A stretch of 64,000 nt of DNA, taken from positions 22,350-86,349 of the forward strand of contig JAPPNU010000003.1 in assembly GCA_028873695.1 (NCBI GenBank). Direction: 5' to 3'. Below are positions 27,428-37,177 of the stretch, one piece after another. A program made the translations under genes and the position numbers. Below the pieces are notes generated by a model. That model was given only the letters and a program-made list of their open reading frames with translations. It searched no databases and was not told the origin of the DNA. Within the stretch, counting starts at the first letter, position 1; every line of letters starts with the position of its first letter. The stretch comes from Gemmatimonadota bacterium (GTDB lineage: Bacteria; Latescibacterota; UBA2968; GCA-2709665).

Positions 27428-28549
27428 CTAGTGCGCGTGGCCGCCGCCCAGCGAGGACTTGAGCATCAGCGATTTGAGATGAAATATGCCGGCGACAGCA
27501 ATCACGTCCCCCTCACGAAGCCCGGCCGAGACAGCCGTCCAGTCGCCTACGGTAGGACCTGAAACAACGGATTCCGCGTGAAATTCATGACCGTCCTCGA
27601 CTTTGAACACGGTCGGTGTGTTACCGATCATTGTCACCGCGGCGCTGGGCACAGCCAATACCGTATCCCCGCTTCCGGTTACGATCTCTACCTCGACGAA
27701 CTGCCTCTCGTGCAGCTGGTCGTCCGCGTTGGCCACTTCGATTCGGACGCCGTGGGTACGGGTGGTCTCGTCCACGCGATGGTAGCGTTGAACCACTTTG
27801 CCGTCAATCCAGTTCACGCCATCGGGCGTGACCCGGGCGGGCATGCCCGTGTGGATGTCGGGCACGCCCACGGCGATCGGACGGGCCTCCACCCACATTA
27901 CGGATTCATCACTGATATCGAACAACACGCGTCCGGGCTCAATCAATTCGCCCACGATGAAGTTGTCCTGCAAAACGGTCCCGTCCCGCGGGGCAAGCAG
28001 TTCAAACAAGCCGCTGGCCCTGTCCGCGTCGGCGGTACTCATCAGCGCATCAGCCTGCGCCTCTGTCATGCCGTAGGCCAGTACTCTGGCCAGCGCCAGC
28101 TGGCGGGCTACCCGCGCCTCGGTGAAACGTCGCTCCGAAACGGATTCCGGGCCGAGGCTCCTGGAACGCTCCCACTCCCGGTTGGCAACGATCAATTCAG
28201 CCTGCGCCTCCGCCATGGCCACGCTGGACAGCGTCACCATCCGCTGGCCGGCGCTGACCGATTCTCCGAGGATAACGTGACGGGCGACGACCTGGGCCGT
28301 AATGCGGGGCGTAACCCGGGCGGACCTGTACATATTGATCTCCACGTTTCCGGGCACGCGAACGGTCTCGCCCAACGCCCTCTGCGAAACGCGGTCAACA
28401 ACAACGCCGGCAGCGCGTTGCTCCTCGGCGGTCAGATCGATTACTCCGGACGCTTCGCCCTCCGGTTTTCCGTGGCCGGCATCCTCCGCAGAGACAGGGG
28501 CAGCGATCGCCAGGTTCACGCACAACGCAACGAGTGTCCAGGTATTCAT
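27428..28549 (-). CDS. Periplasmic adaptor subunit of the RND efflux system (CusB/CzcB-like)
   Basis: The start is ATG 28549 (MNTWTLVALCVNLAIAAPVSA), which gives a proper signal peptide. The 373-residue product has a barrel-sandwich hybrid half (RITAQVVARHVILGESVSAG and APRDGTVLQDNFIVGELIEP), a helical hairpin (AEAQAELIVANREWERSR), and a beta-barrel region ending VAVAGIFHLKSLMLKSSLGG. A histidine-rich end (GGGHAH) could touch metal. It links CzcA to the outer-membrane channel. Confidence 0.9.
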   Translation of the reverse strand: MNTWTLVALCVNLAIAAPVSAEDAGHGKPEGEASGVIDLTAEEQRAAGVVVDRVSQRALGETVRVPGNVEINMYRSARVTPRITAQVVARHVILGESVSAGQRMVTLSSVAMAEAQAELIVANREWERSRSLGPESVSERRFTEARVARQLALARVLAYGMTEAQADALMSTADADRASGLFELLAPRDGTVLQDNFIVGELIEPGRVLFDISDESVMWVEARPIAVGVPDIHTGMPARVTPDGVNWIDGKVVQRYHRVDETTRTHGVRIEVANADDQLHERQFVEVEIVTGSGDTVLAVPSAAVTMIGNTPTVFKVEDGHEFHAESVVSGPTVGDWTAVSAGLREGDVIAVAGIFHLKSLMLKSSLGGGHAH

Positions 28550-28586
28550 TGGTGTTTCTCCATCTCCATTGGCCCGATACGTCAAT

Positions 28587-29846
28587 TCAACGGTCCGCGG
28601 CGAAACCGATCCAGGCGTCCACCTGTCCCGAAGCTGACAACCACTCCAGCCACGCCCCCCACAGCGTTTCCCGCAGGACGAGCGCGCTTTCCCGGAGGTC
28701 CAGCGTCTGACCGGCGTGGACAAGATAATCCGTGGTGCCGATGTCGCCGGCTTTCCACAACCTGCGCAGTTGCTCCTGCCGCCGCTCGAGGCTCGCATGT
28801 CCGGTCTTCCGCCAATCTTCCCACGCGGTCCGCGCCAGCCGGTAGCGCTCGGTCGCGCTGATCAGGCGGGCACGGGCGCGTCGCGCCACGTCTTCCAGGG
28901 CCTGACGCGCCGCGCGGTGTTCGGCCGCGGCCGCGTCCACTTCATCGCCGAACCGATTGAGCAACGGCAGCGGCATCGAGAATTCCGCAATGGTGAGCCG
29001 CTCGCCCGCCTCGCTGCCGCCACCCACGCTCAGCGTCGGATCGGGCCGCCGTTCCCTGCGGCGAAGCTCAACGAGGGCCCCGGCGGCATCCACCCGGCGC
29101 CTGGCGGCGAGGACTTCAGGGAGCGCCCCGATCAGGGATTGTACGTCGGCGTCATCGGGCGTGTCCGGCAGAGATGAAGGAAGCGACGGCCACTGTGACG
29201 CGGGCTGATCCGGGGTGAAAACACGGACCGCCTGTTTTGCTCCGGCAAGCGAAGCCGCTGCGGTTGCTCTTTCGATTCGCGCTTCCACGGAAGCCAGCCG
29301 CGCCAGGTCGAGTTCCACCTGGCTCACGTCGCCCGTTTCGAACCTGCGCCGCGCCAGCTCTGCGAAATCGTGCATTAACGCCTGGCGCCGGGCAGCCAGG
29401 CTGTCGCGTTCGACGCCGGTCCGGTGGGCGGCCAGGCCGTTCAGCAGGTCGATAGCGACGCCGCGTCGTACAAGGGTGACCGCCGCCTCGGCGACCCGCC
29501 GCTCCGATTCTGCCAGCGCGCCGCGAGCCCTGCCTTTACCGCCCCAGTCGATCGTATATCCGATGCCGACCCGGAAGCGGGTTTCGTGCGTTCTTTCGTA
29601 GTCCGCATTGATCTGGGGGTTGTACAGCGGTCGGGACGCGGCGTCTCGGTCGCTTCGTCTCGCCTCCAGCGCGGCTCGAGCCGCCTTGACGCGGGGACTG
29701 GCGTCGACGACCGTCTGCACGAACCGCTGGAGCGCGTGATGGGCAGGCGCAACGCCCGTGCCGCCTTCCCCGGCAGCCCGGGCGACAGAAGGCGTGGACG
29801 CGACCATGCACAGGGACAGGATGAACCCCCACGTTGACATTCGCAT
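28587..29846 (-). CDS. TolC-family outer-membrane efflux channel
   Basis: The 419-residue product starts with a signal peptide (MRMSTWGFILSLCMVASTPSVARA) and consists of long alternating helices with two repeated halves, as in OEP/TolC proteins. Recognisable segments are RVGIGYTIDWGGKGRARGAL, VELDLARLASVEARIERA and TLDLRESALVLRETLWGAW. It is the first gene of the tripartite efflux operon (38 bp to the adaptor start). The operon is followed downstream by the czcA gene. Confidence 0.9.
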   Translation of the reverse strand: MRMSTWGFILSLCMVASTPSVARAAGEGGTGVAPAHHALQRFVQTVVDASPRVKAARAALEARRSDRDAASRPLYNPQINADYERTHETRFRVGIGYTIDWGGKGRARGALAESERRVAEAAVTLVRRGVAIDLLNGLAAHRTGVERDSLAARRQALMHDFAELARRRFETGDVSQVELDLARLASVEARIERATAAASLAGAKQAVRVFTPDQPASQWPSLPSSLPDTPDDADVQSLIGALPEVLAARRRVDAAGALVELRRRERRPDPTLSVGGGSEAGERLTIAEFSMPLPLLNRFGDEVDAAAAEHRAARQALEDVARRARARLISATERYRLARTAWEDWRKTGHASLERRQEQLRRLWKAGDIGTTDYLVHAGQTLDLRESALVLRETLWGAWLEWLSASGQVDAWIGFAADR

Positions 29847-29952
29847 AAAACCGGCTTCCGGATTCAGTACGCCGCCGCACGCCCAACCCCCATCTTCATT
29901 CGTGTTCCTAAACGTGGCGTAGGCGATTCAGTCGACCTTGTGGTTCACCTAA

Positions 29953-29982
29953 AAAGACACCGGGACGAATAAATTCGTCCCG
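29953..29982 (-). terminator. Intrinsic terminator after the TorF porin gene
   Basis: CGGGACGAA (29961-29969) pairs with TTCGTCCCG (29974-29982). On the minus strand the hairpin is followed by GTGTCTTTTTAGG. It lies 87 bp beyond the stop of the porin gene, in the right orientation. Confidence 0.65.
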
Positions 29983-30068
29983 ACGTCGACACAACCAAAT
30001 GTATTTGGCCGCAATACATGCGGTCCCATTGTCAGTATGGATCCTGCAGCAAGCCCACCCCGGTTCCG

Positions 30069-30815
30069 CTAGAGTGCGAAGCCTAGACTGACCCCGCCCC
30101 AGACTCTGTTTTGCTCGTCTTTGGTCCGATGGAAATCGAAATCACTGGCCTCTAGTTCCTCGGTCCGGCGTATGAAACCGATGACGGGCGACAACGAGAA
30201 GTAGCTATGGTTGACACCGAGCGAAACCGACGCGCCGACGTGGTTGAATTCAAATTTGCCGGTGGTATCGCTGTATCCGATATCGGCGGACACACCCAGT
30301 GTGACGTTCCCCTCCGGGGTTAGTCGAACTTCATGACCGATGCTGCCGTTGACGTACCAGTAATCGAACTGGCCCAGGTCGCGATAGATCGTTACAGACG
30401 GGGAGCCGGCAACATCCAGACTCGCGCCCGCGAAAAACTCGGTGGTAAGTCTTTCGCCCTTCTCCAGGCTTGGAAACGTGTACTGGATCATCCCGACCGT
30501 CAGCCCCACGTTTTCGTACTGTTCTCCCAGATTGCGGTCGTACGTAACCGTGAAGTCGAGTTCATCGCCTGCCTCCTGAATGCTCCTTTGCTTTAATGCC
30601 CAGGAACCCCAGATGTTGAACGAGAAACCGGAATCGCCCAAGCCCAGAGTAAGAGAGGGTTGCGCGGAAGGCTTATCCGTAAAGGCCACGCCGCGGAAAA
30701 CGTAATGCGTGACAAGATCCATGCTGCCCTCAACGGAAATATCCTCTATCTGGGCGAATGCGGGACCGGCAAGCAGGCTGAGCGTAACAACGAGAACGAG
30801 CGTGCGAGTTGGCAT
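30069..30815 (-). CDS. TorF-family (TIGR02001) putative porin
   Basis: The start is placed at ATG 30815 (MPTRTLVLVVTLSLLAGPAFA), 10 bases after GGAGG. A second ATG, 30824, lies too close to it. The ~248-residue product has a clear signal peptide, then the family start VEGSMDLVTHYVFRGVAFTDK and alternating amphipathic strands ending in an aromatic/hydrophobic C-terminus (GVSLGFAL), as in outer-membrane barrels. The substrate is unknown. Its neighbour is glutamine synthetase, 420 bp upstream on the same strand. Confidence 0.85.
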   Translation of the reverse strand: MPTRTLVLVVTLSLLAGPAFAQIEDISVEGSMDLVTHYVFRGVAFTDKPSAQPSLTLGLGDSGFSFNIWGSWALKQRSIQEAGDELDFTVTYDRNLGEQYENVGLTVGMIQYTFPSLEKGERLTTEFFAGASLDVAGSPSVTIYRDLGQFDYWYVNGSIGHEVRLTPEGNVTLGVSADIGYSDTTGKFEFNHVGASVSLGVNHSYFSLSPVIGFIRRTEELEASDFDFHRTKDEQNRVWGGVSLGFAL

Positions 30816-31235
30816 GTTCTTCATTCCTCCATTCTTTTCCGGCGATTTCCCCCAACGGATCACACCGGGAGTTGATGATACTTTCGAAACGAATACCGGA
30901 ACAAGATCCAGGGGGAGGTTAGCGGGACTCGATCTGCAACATGCACGAAGTCGATCAGCTACCTGGATCGGGTTCAATACGAACGGTTCTTTCATACAGC
31001 AAAATGTCTAATCTTAGGGTCGCGCCAGTTCAATGTCAAGCTGAATTTTCGCAAGCCGGGTATATCGTTCTCATATACCATCCCTTTATGAAAACGAACG
31101 TCAGCGCCACCTTCGTACCCGGATCCGCAATGCCGTCGAGGTAACGGCATCGGTGTTCCGTTACGCAAGCAGGCGGCCGAATCGCATGGTGTTTCGGGTA
31201 CCGGGCCTGCGCCTCAGCCCGCATTGACACGAGGC
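30816..31235. other. Intergenic region between glnA-III and the porin gene, no gene seen
   Basis: No convincing reading frame or known RNA was found on either strand. An inverted repeat ATGCCGT/ACGGCAT lies about 85-105 bp after the glutamine synthetase stop. The region probably holds the porin promoter. Confidence 0.4.
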
Positions 31236-33416
31236 CTACCTCACGAAAAGCATGTCGCGGTACGTCGGCAGCGGCCACAGATCGTCCGGTATTACTTTCT
31301 CCAGCCGGTCCGCGACCTCCCGCACCGCGTTCATCGCCGGAATCACGTTGTCTCGCATGTGGATTACTTTGGACGACATCTCGTCTCCGCCGAGTTCCTC
31401 GTTCTGCGTATCGAGTTCGTCCAGCGCGTCGCTCAATTCATCGATCAGAGCGGAAACCCGCAAGATGTTGCTTTCGAGACCCTTTGTGGAACCGCTGGCC
31501 TTCTTCGTTCCGTTCCACGCGGACGTGAGCTGCTTGAGGTAGGTGACCGCAGCAGGCAGTATCATGCAGCGCGCCAGATGCGCCGCCGTTTCGCCTTCGA
31601 TGTTGATCTTGATGAAGTACTGCTCGGTGAGTACCTCAAGCCTGGCCCCCAGTTCGCGCGGCGTCATGACGCCGTACTTGTCGAAGAGCTCCTCGTTCTT
31701 CGGAGAGGCGAGCGCTGCCAGCGCATCGACCGCCGAACCCGGATTCAACAGCCCGCGGCGGCCGGCCTCCTCCACCCACTCGGCCGCGTAATTGTCACCG
31801 TTGAAAATGATCCGCTTGAAGGACGGGATCTCGTTGGCCAACAGCGTCCAGAGCGCATCCTCGATCGACGTGCCGGCGTCGACGATCGTCTCCAGCAGTT
31901 CCGTCCAATTGTCGATCGCCTCCGCAACGATCGTATTGAGGACGGTTGCCGCCAGCGAGATATTCGCCGACGAGCCGACCGCGCGGAACTCGAACTTGTT
32001 CCCGGTGAATGCAAATGGCGAGGTGCGATTGCGGTCTCCGGAGTGGCGCGTCAGGTCAGGAAGGACATTGACGCCCAGGCCGAGGAGCCCATCGTGTTCC
32101 CGCTCCTCCGCCTTTCCGGATTCCTCGAGCTGGTTGAAGACGTCTTCGAGCTGGCTGCCGAGGAACACGGAGATGATGGACGGCGGGGCTTCATTCGCTC
32201 CCAGGCGGTGATCGTTCCCGGCGCTGGAGACGCTGGCCAGGAGCAGGTCCTGGTGCTGCTCGACGGCGCTCATCACCGCGGTGCAGAAGAACAGGAACAT
32301 CAGATTGTCGTGCGGCGTGTCGCCGGGATCCATCAGGTTGCGATCCGAAGTGCCGAAGGACCAGTTCACGTGCTTGCCGCTGCCGTTGATCCCTGCGAAG
32401 GGTTTCTCATGCAACAGGCAGATGAACCCATAGCTGCGCGCGTTTCTCTCGAGGATCCTCATCATCAGCTGCTGATGATCCGACGCCACGTTCGCGTTCT
32501 CGTAGACCGGCGCCATCTCGTATTGCCCCGGCGCCACCTCGTTATGGCGCGTCTTCATCGGCACGCCCAGCCGGTACAGGTCCATCTCAATGGACTGGAT
32601 GCACGCCAGCACCCGCTCGTGTATCTGTCCGAAATAATGGTCGTCGAGTTCCTGCCCCCTTGGAGGCTTTGCGCCAAAGAGCGTACGCCCCGAGGTCATG
32701 AGGTCGGGTCTGCGGTAGTAGAACTCGCGGTCGACGAGAAAGAACTCCTGTTCGGGGCCGAGGCTGGCCGTTACCATCCCTGCATCGATGCCGAAGAGCT
32801 TGAGCGCTCGTCGCGTGACCCGGTCGAGCGCGTCCATCGACCGGAGCAGCGGAATCTTGGCATCAAGACTCTCCCCGGTCCAGCTGGAAAAGGCAGTTGG
32901 AATGCACAGGTACGTTGCGGACTCACCTCCCATGATGAACGCGGGGGAGGTCGGATCCCAGGCCGTGTAGCCGCGCGCTTCGAAAGTAGCCCGCAAGCCC
33001 CCCGAAGGGAACGACGACGCGTCCGGCTCACCCTGTACCAGTTCCTCGCCGCCGAACTCGGTGATGGCGCGGGCATCAGCGCCCACCTTCAGGAAGGAAT
33101 CGTGCTTTTCCGCCGTGTGGCCCGTGAGCGGCTGGAACCAGTGCGTATAGTGGGTTGCGCCCATCGAAAGCGCCCAGTCTTTCATCGCCGCCGCCACGGA
33201 GTCTGCAATATCGGAATCGAGTTGCTTTCCGTGGCGAATCGTCCGCACGAGCTGTTTGTAGACGTTTTCAGGAAGCCTGGCCTGCATTTCGCGCAGCCCA
33301 AAAGTGTCTTTGCCGAAGATGTCCGGCAGGAGGTCGCGGTCCCCCGATCGGGATTCCGGCTTACGGTTCCACGTTTTGGCGGCACTGACGGAATCGAAAC
33401 GTCTCTGGATCCTCAT
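31236..33416 (-). CDS. glnN: Glutamine synthetase type III
   Basis: The start is placed at ATG 33416 (MRIQRRFDSVSAAKTWNRK), giving ~726 residues, the usual GSIII length. An open stretch upstream to 33557 has no family similarity. GSIII signatures are present: YTHWFQPLTGHTAEKHDSF, ERNARSYGFICLLHEKPFAG, the metal and glutamate site VAPGQYEMAPVYENAN, and NGSGKHVNWSFGTSDRNL. It condenses ammonia with glutamate using ATP. No P(II), amt or NtrC gene is nearby. A 9 bp hairpin lies between it and the next upstream gene. Confidence 0.95.
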   Translation of the reverse strand: MRIQRRFDSVSAAKTWNRKPESRSGDRDLLPDIFGKDTFGLREMQARLPENVYKQLVRTIRHGKQLDSDIADSVAAAMKDWALSMGATHYTHWFQPLTGHTAEKHDSFLKVGADARAITEFGGEELVQGEPDASSFPSGGLRATFEARGYTAWDPTSPAFIMGGESATYLCIPTAFSSWTGESLDAKIPLLRSMDALDRVTRRALKLFGIDAGMVTASLGPEQEFFLVDREFYYRRPDLMTSGRTLFGAKPPRGQELDDHYFGQIHERVLACIQSIEMDLYRLGVPMKTRHNEVAPGQYEMAPVYENANVASDHQQLMMRILERNARSYGFICLLHEKPFAGINGSGKHVNWSFGTSDRNLMDPGDTPHDNLMFLFFCTAVMSAVEQHQDLLLASVSSAGNDHRLGANEAPPSIISVFLGSQLEDVFNQLEESGKAEEREHDGLLGLGVNVLPDLTRHSGDRNRTSPFAFTGNKFEFRAVGSSANISLAATVLNTIVAEAIDNWTELLETIVDAGTSIEDALWTLLANEIPSFKRIIFNGDNYAAEWVEEAGRRGLLNPGSAVDALAALASPKNEELFDKYGVMTPRELGARLEVLTEQYFIKINIEGETAAHLARCMILPAAVTYLKQLTSAWNGTKKASGSTKGLESNILRVSALIDELSDALDELDTQNEELGGDEMSSKVIHMRDNVIPAMNAVREVADRLEKVIPDDLWPLPTYRDMLFVR

Positions 33417-33520
33417 TGTGAAGGCCATCCTTATGAAATGGTGTGGGTGTACGCGAGTGGTTTGCAGCCGCGTCGACGCGGCGAGTGCATAATGCTCTCC
33501 GGCAACTGAAACGGCGGGCG

Positions 33521-33552
33521 TCGGGTTTCCGGGAGTTGGCGGTGAAACCCGA
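33521..33552. other. Inverted repeat upstream of glutamine synthetase
   Basis: TCGGGTTTC (33521-33529) pairs with GAAACCCGA (33544-33552) across a 14-base loop. It sits between the stop of the upstream beta-propeller gene and the GSIII start and could be a terminator stem without a T run or a leader structure. Confidence 0.35.
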
Positions 33553-33664
33553 TGCACGTTCTACAAAGGCCCCGATGAGCCGTCGTGAAGGCGATTGCGG
33601 CCGATGTGTTCGATAATTGGGTGCAGTCTCATTCCCTTCCTCCGAATCCGAAACGGGAATTCGG

Positions 33665-35143
33665 CTACGCGAACCAGTACGAAAAAAGATCCGCCTGCCT
33701 GAGATAGAACTTCAACCTGATTTCCTTACCCTTCAGCGGATCCAGATCCGACCGTTCAATCCAGGTCAGCTTATGGGAGATTGTGTCTCCGTCCAGTGCG
33801 GCGCACCGGACCATGGCGTATTCCGGCGCGTGGTAACCGTCAGTTTCGATTACGGAAGCCGCGAGTTCACCGCCTCTGGCATCCGCATTTACATGGAGCC
33901 GGCCTCCCGGACAGATCACAGGCTCTGTCAACACCCACCCCGCCTGTTCCCCGGCAGTCAGACTCGCGAACCCGTCACGGCGAAGTCGCGCAAGCCCCGG
34001 AAGTTGCACGTAGGACAACCCGTGGCCGTGCACGGACATTCCGTAGTAGAACCAGAGTTCGTCGCCCACGACCACCGGCGAGTTCGATGGCCAGATCACG
34101 CCGGAGTCCAGCCCACCGGGGGTCGTATCCAAAAACGGCACGCGACCCTCCGACCGGTTCCAGTGAATCCCGTCCCGGCTCGTTACCAGTTCGATGTAAC
34201 AGCGGCCCAGCATCGCGGAATGCGCCGGCCAGTCCGGCAGCCGGTAGGGGAACCGTTTGGGGCGCTCCTCGGCAAACCCTTCGTGCACGCACAGCAGCCC
34301 CACGTACATTCCTTCGTAGAAGAACACGCCGATCGTCTGGAACTCCGTCCCGACCGGATCGTCGGCGTCCGGCGCGAGTACGGTTTCGAGTTCGGTCCAA
34401 TCGCTCAGATCCTCGCTTTCGCTTCTGGCGATCAGACGAATCGAGAGGCCCTCCGGATCGATCTCTTCGTCGGGACGCGCGACCTGGGGGCGGAAATAGG
34501 CCACGTAGCGTCCGATGTTCCCGTCCCACCCCGCCATGCAGTTCAACCCGTCGGAATGCCCGATGCGGCTGGGTACGTGCACGTCTTGCGCGCTGGACCA
34601 CGACACGCCGTCGGGCGAAAAACTGATGTTGTGGGGGTAATACAGCATTTTGTATCTGCGGGCGTGGTCTGTTTCGTGTTCGTCTATAACGACGCTCGGC
34701 AAACTCCCCGGCGGCTCAAATATAACGTTATTCCCCGTACTCCCGTTGATGTCAACCCGGTTCAATGCCGGAAGCCGCCAGTGAATGCCGTTGTGGGACT
34801 CCGCGTACGCCACAACCGGCGTTCCGCCCCCGTATCCGAAGTCCCGGATACCCGGAGGCTTCGTCTGGTAATACATTTGAAATATCCCGGACGGGCCGCG
34901 GACCACCGACGTGGGTATCAGGCTGGGGTTGAATTTCGGAACGCCGCCCTCGCGCGGTATCCGGTCCTCCTCGTACCGAACGCCCTCACGCGCGTCGTGA
35001 AACTGATTGCCGACGAGCAGAGGATTCCTCACGTACTTAACCGGCGAGTGGTACCGCCGCGAAACGCGAAAGGTCTCCGCGACGCGCTCGTTATCCAGAA
35101 ACAACTGGCGGTTGGCCTTGGCCGGCATGGGAGAGCTCATCAT
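33665..35143 (-). CDS. Five-bladed beta-propeller (glycosidase-like) protein
   Basis: The 492-residue protein looks like a GH32/GH43/GH68-clan five-bladed propeller. It has NRQLFLDNERVAETFRVSRR at the start, repeated blade motifs such as YYPHNISFSPDGVSWSSAQ and ELVTSRDGIHWNRSEGRVPF, and a final WFYYGMSVHGHGLSYVQLP. Acidic residues recur at blade starts, but the catalytic triad could not be assigned. No signal peptide is seen. It precedes glutamine synthetase on the same strand. A role in glycan degradation is inferred from fold only. Confidence 0.6.
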   Translation of the reverse strand: MMSSPMPAKANRQLFLDNERVAETFRVSRRYHSPVKYVRNPLLVGNQFHDAREGVRYEEDRIPREGGVPKFNPSLIPTSVVRGPSGIFQMYYQTKPPGIRDFGYGGGTPVVAYAESHNGIHWRLPALNRVDINGSTGNNVIFEPPGSLPSVVIDEHETDHARRYKMLYYPHNISFSPDGVSWSSAQDVHVPSRIGHSDGLNCMAGWDGNIGRYVAYFRPQVARPDEEIDPEGLSIRLIARSESEDLSDWTELETVLAPDADDPVGTEFQTIGVFFYEGMYVGLLCVHEGFAEERPKRFPYRLPDWPAHSAMLGRCYIELVTSRDGIHWNRSEGRVPFLDTTPGGLDSGVIWPSNSPVVVGDELWFYYGMSVHGHGLSYVQLPGLARLRRDGFASLTAGEQAGWVLTEPVICPGGRLHVNADARGGELAASVIETDGYHAPEYAMVRCAALDGDTISHKLTWIERSDLDPLKGKEIRLKFYLRQADLFSYWFA

Positions 35144-35233
35144 GAGTCATCTGGATCTGAAAATAGACACGAGAAAACAGCAAACTGCCTTCGGGCTTCC
35201 GGGTAACGGACAATCGGATACATCGCAGAGGAG

Positions 35234-35723
35234 TTACTGAACGGGAAATGTCAGATCAAGGTCGATGCACATCCAGGTCCAATTCGAGAAGGGACCTCTC
35301 ATCGTCGTCCAGGAAGCCTGCAATTCGACATCTATTCCACGACAGAATGTCCTTAATCCAACCTGTCCCCGCGTTTCTTCCGCCAAGCCATATGACCTTT
35401 GGTGGATGTCCCAATAAGAAACTGAGTTGACGAAAATCGTCATCCTTTTAACCAATTGCAAAGCCGCGTTCGGCTGCGAAGTACCAGACTTCCATATCAG
35501 GCCGGCCTCGAAGGACGACCTGCCGGTCAGCAACGAGATGACGTGTTCCATTATCGGACCGTGAATTTGCTCAAAACGGTGCGACGTGTCAAAGCCGATG
35601 TAAACACTTGAAACCGTGCCTGGCACATCGGCCTTCGGCATGATCATCCTTCTGCTGGATGGCCCGAGTCGGAATACGTACCCGTCACTCTGTTTTCCCA
35701 CCAGGACTGTGAGTTTTTTTCAT
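35234..35723 (-). pseudogene. Chimeric pseudogene: conserved unknown gene joined to a DUF5615 toxin remnant
   Basis: From GTG 35701 the frame encodes GKQSDGYVFRLGPSSRRMIM and continues to LLTGRSS near 35510, about 75% identical to the intact gene at 42077-42373. After that the similarity stops. In another minus-strand frame, 35498-35256 encodes a DUF5615 C-terminus: VWYFAAERGFAIG, then TAA, then KDDDFRQLSFLLGHPPKVIW and FLDDDERSLLELD. The upstream ATG 35723 is out of frame because of a run of seven A, where six would restore KKLTVLVGKQ. Both parts are broken, so the ORF is a deletion join. Confidence 0.7.
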
Positions 35724-35860
35724 CGTATCCTTCAAGACTCCTCTACCGCGCAAGATCGACTCTTGTTTCTCGTCGAATTCAATTCAACGACGCGGAGTAA
35801 AGGGACCATTCCGGCGCTCCGGTTTTTCGATCCGTGACGGTGACGCCGATATCCGTGCGT

Positions 35861-36748
35861 TCATAGATGAAACGTCATGGGGTTCCCTGCAAGCCACTGC
35901 AATGAGTATGCGGAGATCTCGTCAGGCGGCTTCGGAAGCACCTGTTTGGACGACGACAAAACCGTGTATTGGTCCCTGAAAACACGCGCCATCTCACCAT
36001 AGTAATCGCTGTCTTGCTCGGTATAGGTCGCTTGAAGCCTGCTCAATAGCACACCGAATTCCTGTAGCTTCTCACCCTTTTCAGCACGGGCGAGTCGGTC
36101 GGCGACCTGATGGGGTTTCACCTTGAGCATTCCGTCCAGAACCTGCCGGTCTTTTGATGAAAATCGTCCCTTCCGGGCCTCGTCCAATGACCCCCAGAAC
36201 CGTTGTATGCAACGCACCACCAACTGTAGCCGACAACAAAGCGCGATATTCGAGCCGATCAACTTACTGTCCATCCGGATTTGCTGACCCAACACACCGA
36301 AGGCGGTGGCCTGCTTCCTGGTTAAGCTGGCAAATGTCTCGCCAACCAGATCCCGCCCGGTTTTAAGCTGATACGCATACAAGGCCCGCTGGAACTGATA
36401 ATACGTGGACTCCACAGGCGCCTCATCAGACAGATTCATCAACCCCAATGCACGCATCGCCAGAACGTTGAACCGACATTCATCGAACAGTTGCGCATCG
36501 CTCCACCCAAAGCCCTCCTTCATGATCATCATTGCAAACAACTGACGGATGGGCGCGTTGGGCCGGCGAATCTGTGCATCAAACAACACCGAAAAAACAT
36601 CCTCGTCTATCGCTGACGTGAGGTGCTGGTAAAACAGATTATGCCACGATTTCGCATCATTCAACCGCGCCTGCTTCCGAGGCGTGATATGCGACTCGAA
36701 ATTCGAAAACAGATCCGGTTGACTGCGCGACGCGCTTTGCTTATGCAT
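35861..36748 (-). pseudogene. Truncated IS1182/IS5-type transposase
   Basis: The start is ATG 36748, 9 bases after GGAGG. The sequence begins MHKQSASRSQPDLFSNFESH and includes a DUF772-like N-terminal domain and the conserved IRMDSKLIGSNIALCCRLQL. It continues to KPPDEISAYSLQ, the point where these transposases normally enter DDE catalytic-core sequence, and then diverges to a short tail and stops. The C-terminal catalytic half is missing, so it cannot be active. No terminal inverted repeats were identified. Confidence 0.75.
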
Positions 36749-36819
36749 CGCTACTGTCCTCCGCTTTTTACCATAATACTTCTGCCTCCTGTTCACACCT
36801 GGAATTTATCACTTTTTCC

Positions 36820-37078
36820 TCAATAAGCAAACTCGACTTTTCGGAGAAGACTCAATCTAATCGTATTCGGCTGAAGTTCAGGTACGGTCAGTAGTGCCGC
36901 GACTTGTGGGACTACTGACTTCGGATCGTACTTATTGAGGGATGCTGCAATTTGCCTGAATTCAGGAGCGTTGAGCGGTATCCTGTCTATCACAGCTACG
37001 ACCTCGATCTCAAGATTTGAGGCAACACCGTCTTCAGTACCGTCAGGTGATGCAAATATTGATGCCGCGGATTAGAAT
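36820..37078 (-). pseudogene. C-terminal remnant of an unrecognised gene
   Basis: One minus-strand frame is open from a TAA near 37076 to TGA at 36820-36822. It encodes coding-like sequence such as NLEIEVVAVIDRIPLNAPEF, RQIAASLNKYDPKSVVPQV and LRLSLLRKVEFAY-type hydrophobic spacing, but has no plausible start codon. It lies directly upstream of the truncated transposase. It looks like the tail of a gene cut by rearrangement. The family was not recognised. Confidence 0.4.
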
Positions 37079-37177
37079 TCCCGGCATTGGAAATCAGGTT
37101 GAATTCGACTCGAAGTAAATTTACGGGCCGCATCACGCATCTCGAATCGGGTTCGTCGCGTCAGATGGATTGCCGAC

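Noticed and set aside
24560..27562. A 1000-codon open frame on the plus strand opposite the czcA and adaptor genes
   Set aside because: It has no domain signatures, is rich in R/H/D/Q typical of an antisense frame of a GC-rich gene, and lies fully opposite clear RND genes.
30900..31020. Possible riboswitch or small SRP RNA upstream of the porin gene
   Set aside because: No conserved motif of known classes (TPP, SRP GGAA loop, cobalamin box) could be matched, and pairing was not convincing.
31224..33509. A 761-codon plus-strand open frame opposite glutamine synthetase
   Set aside because: Antisense shadow of the GSIII gene with no family similarity.
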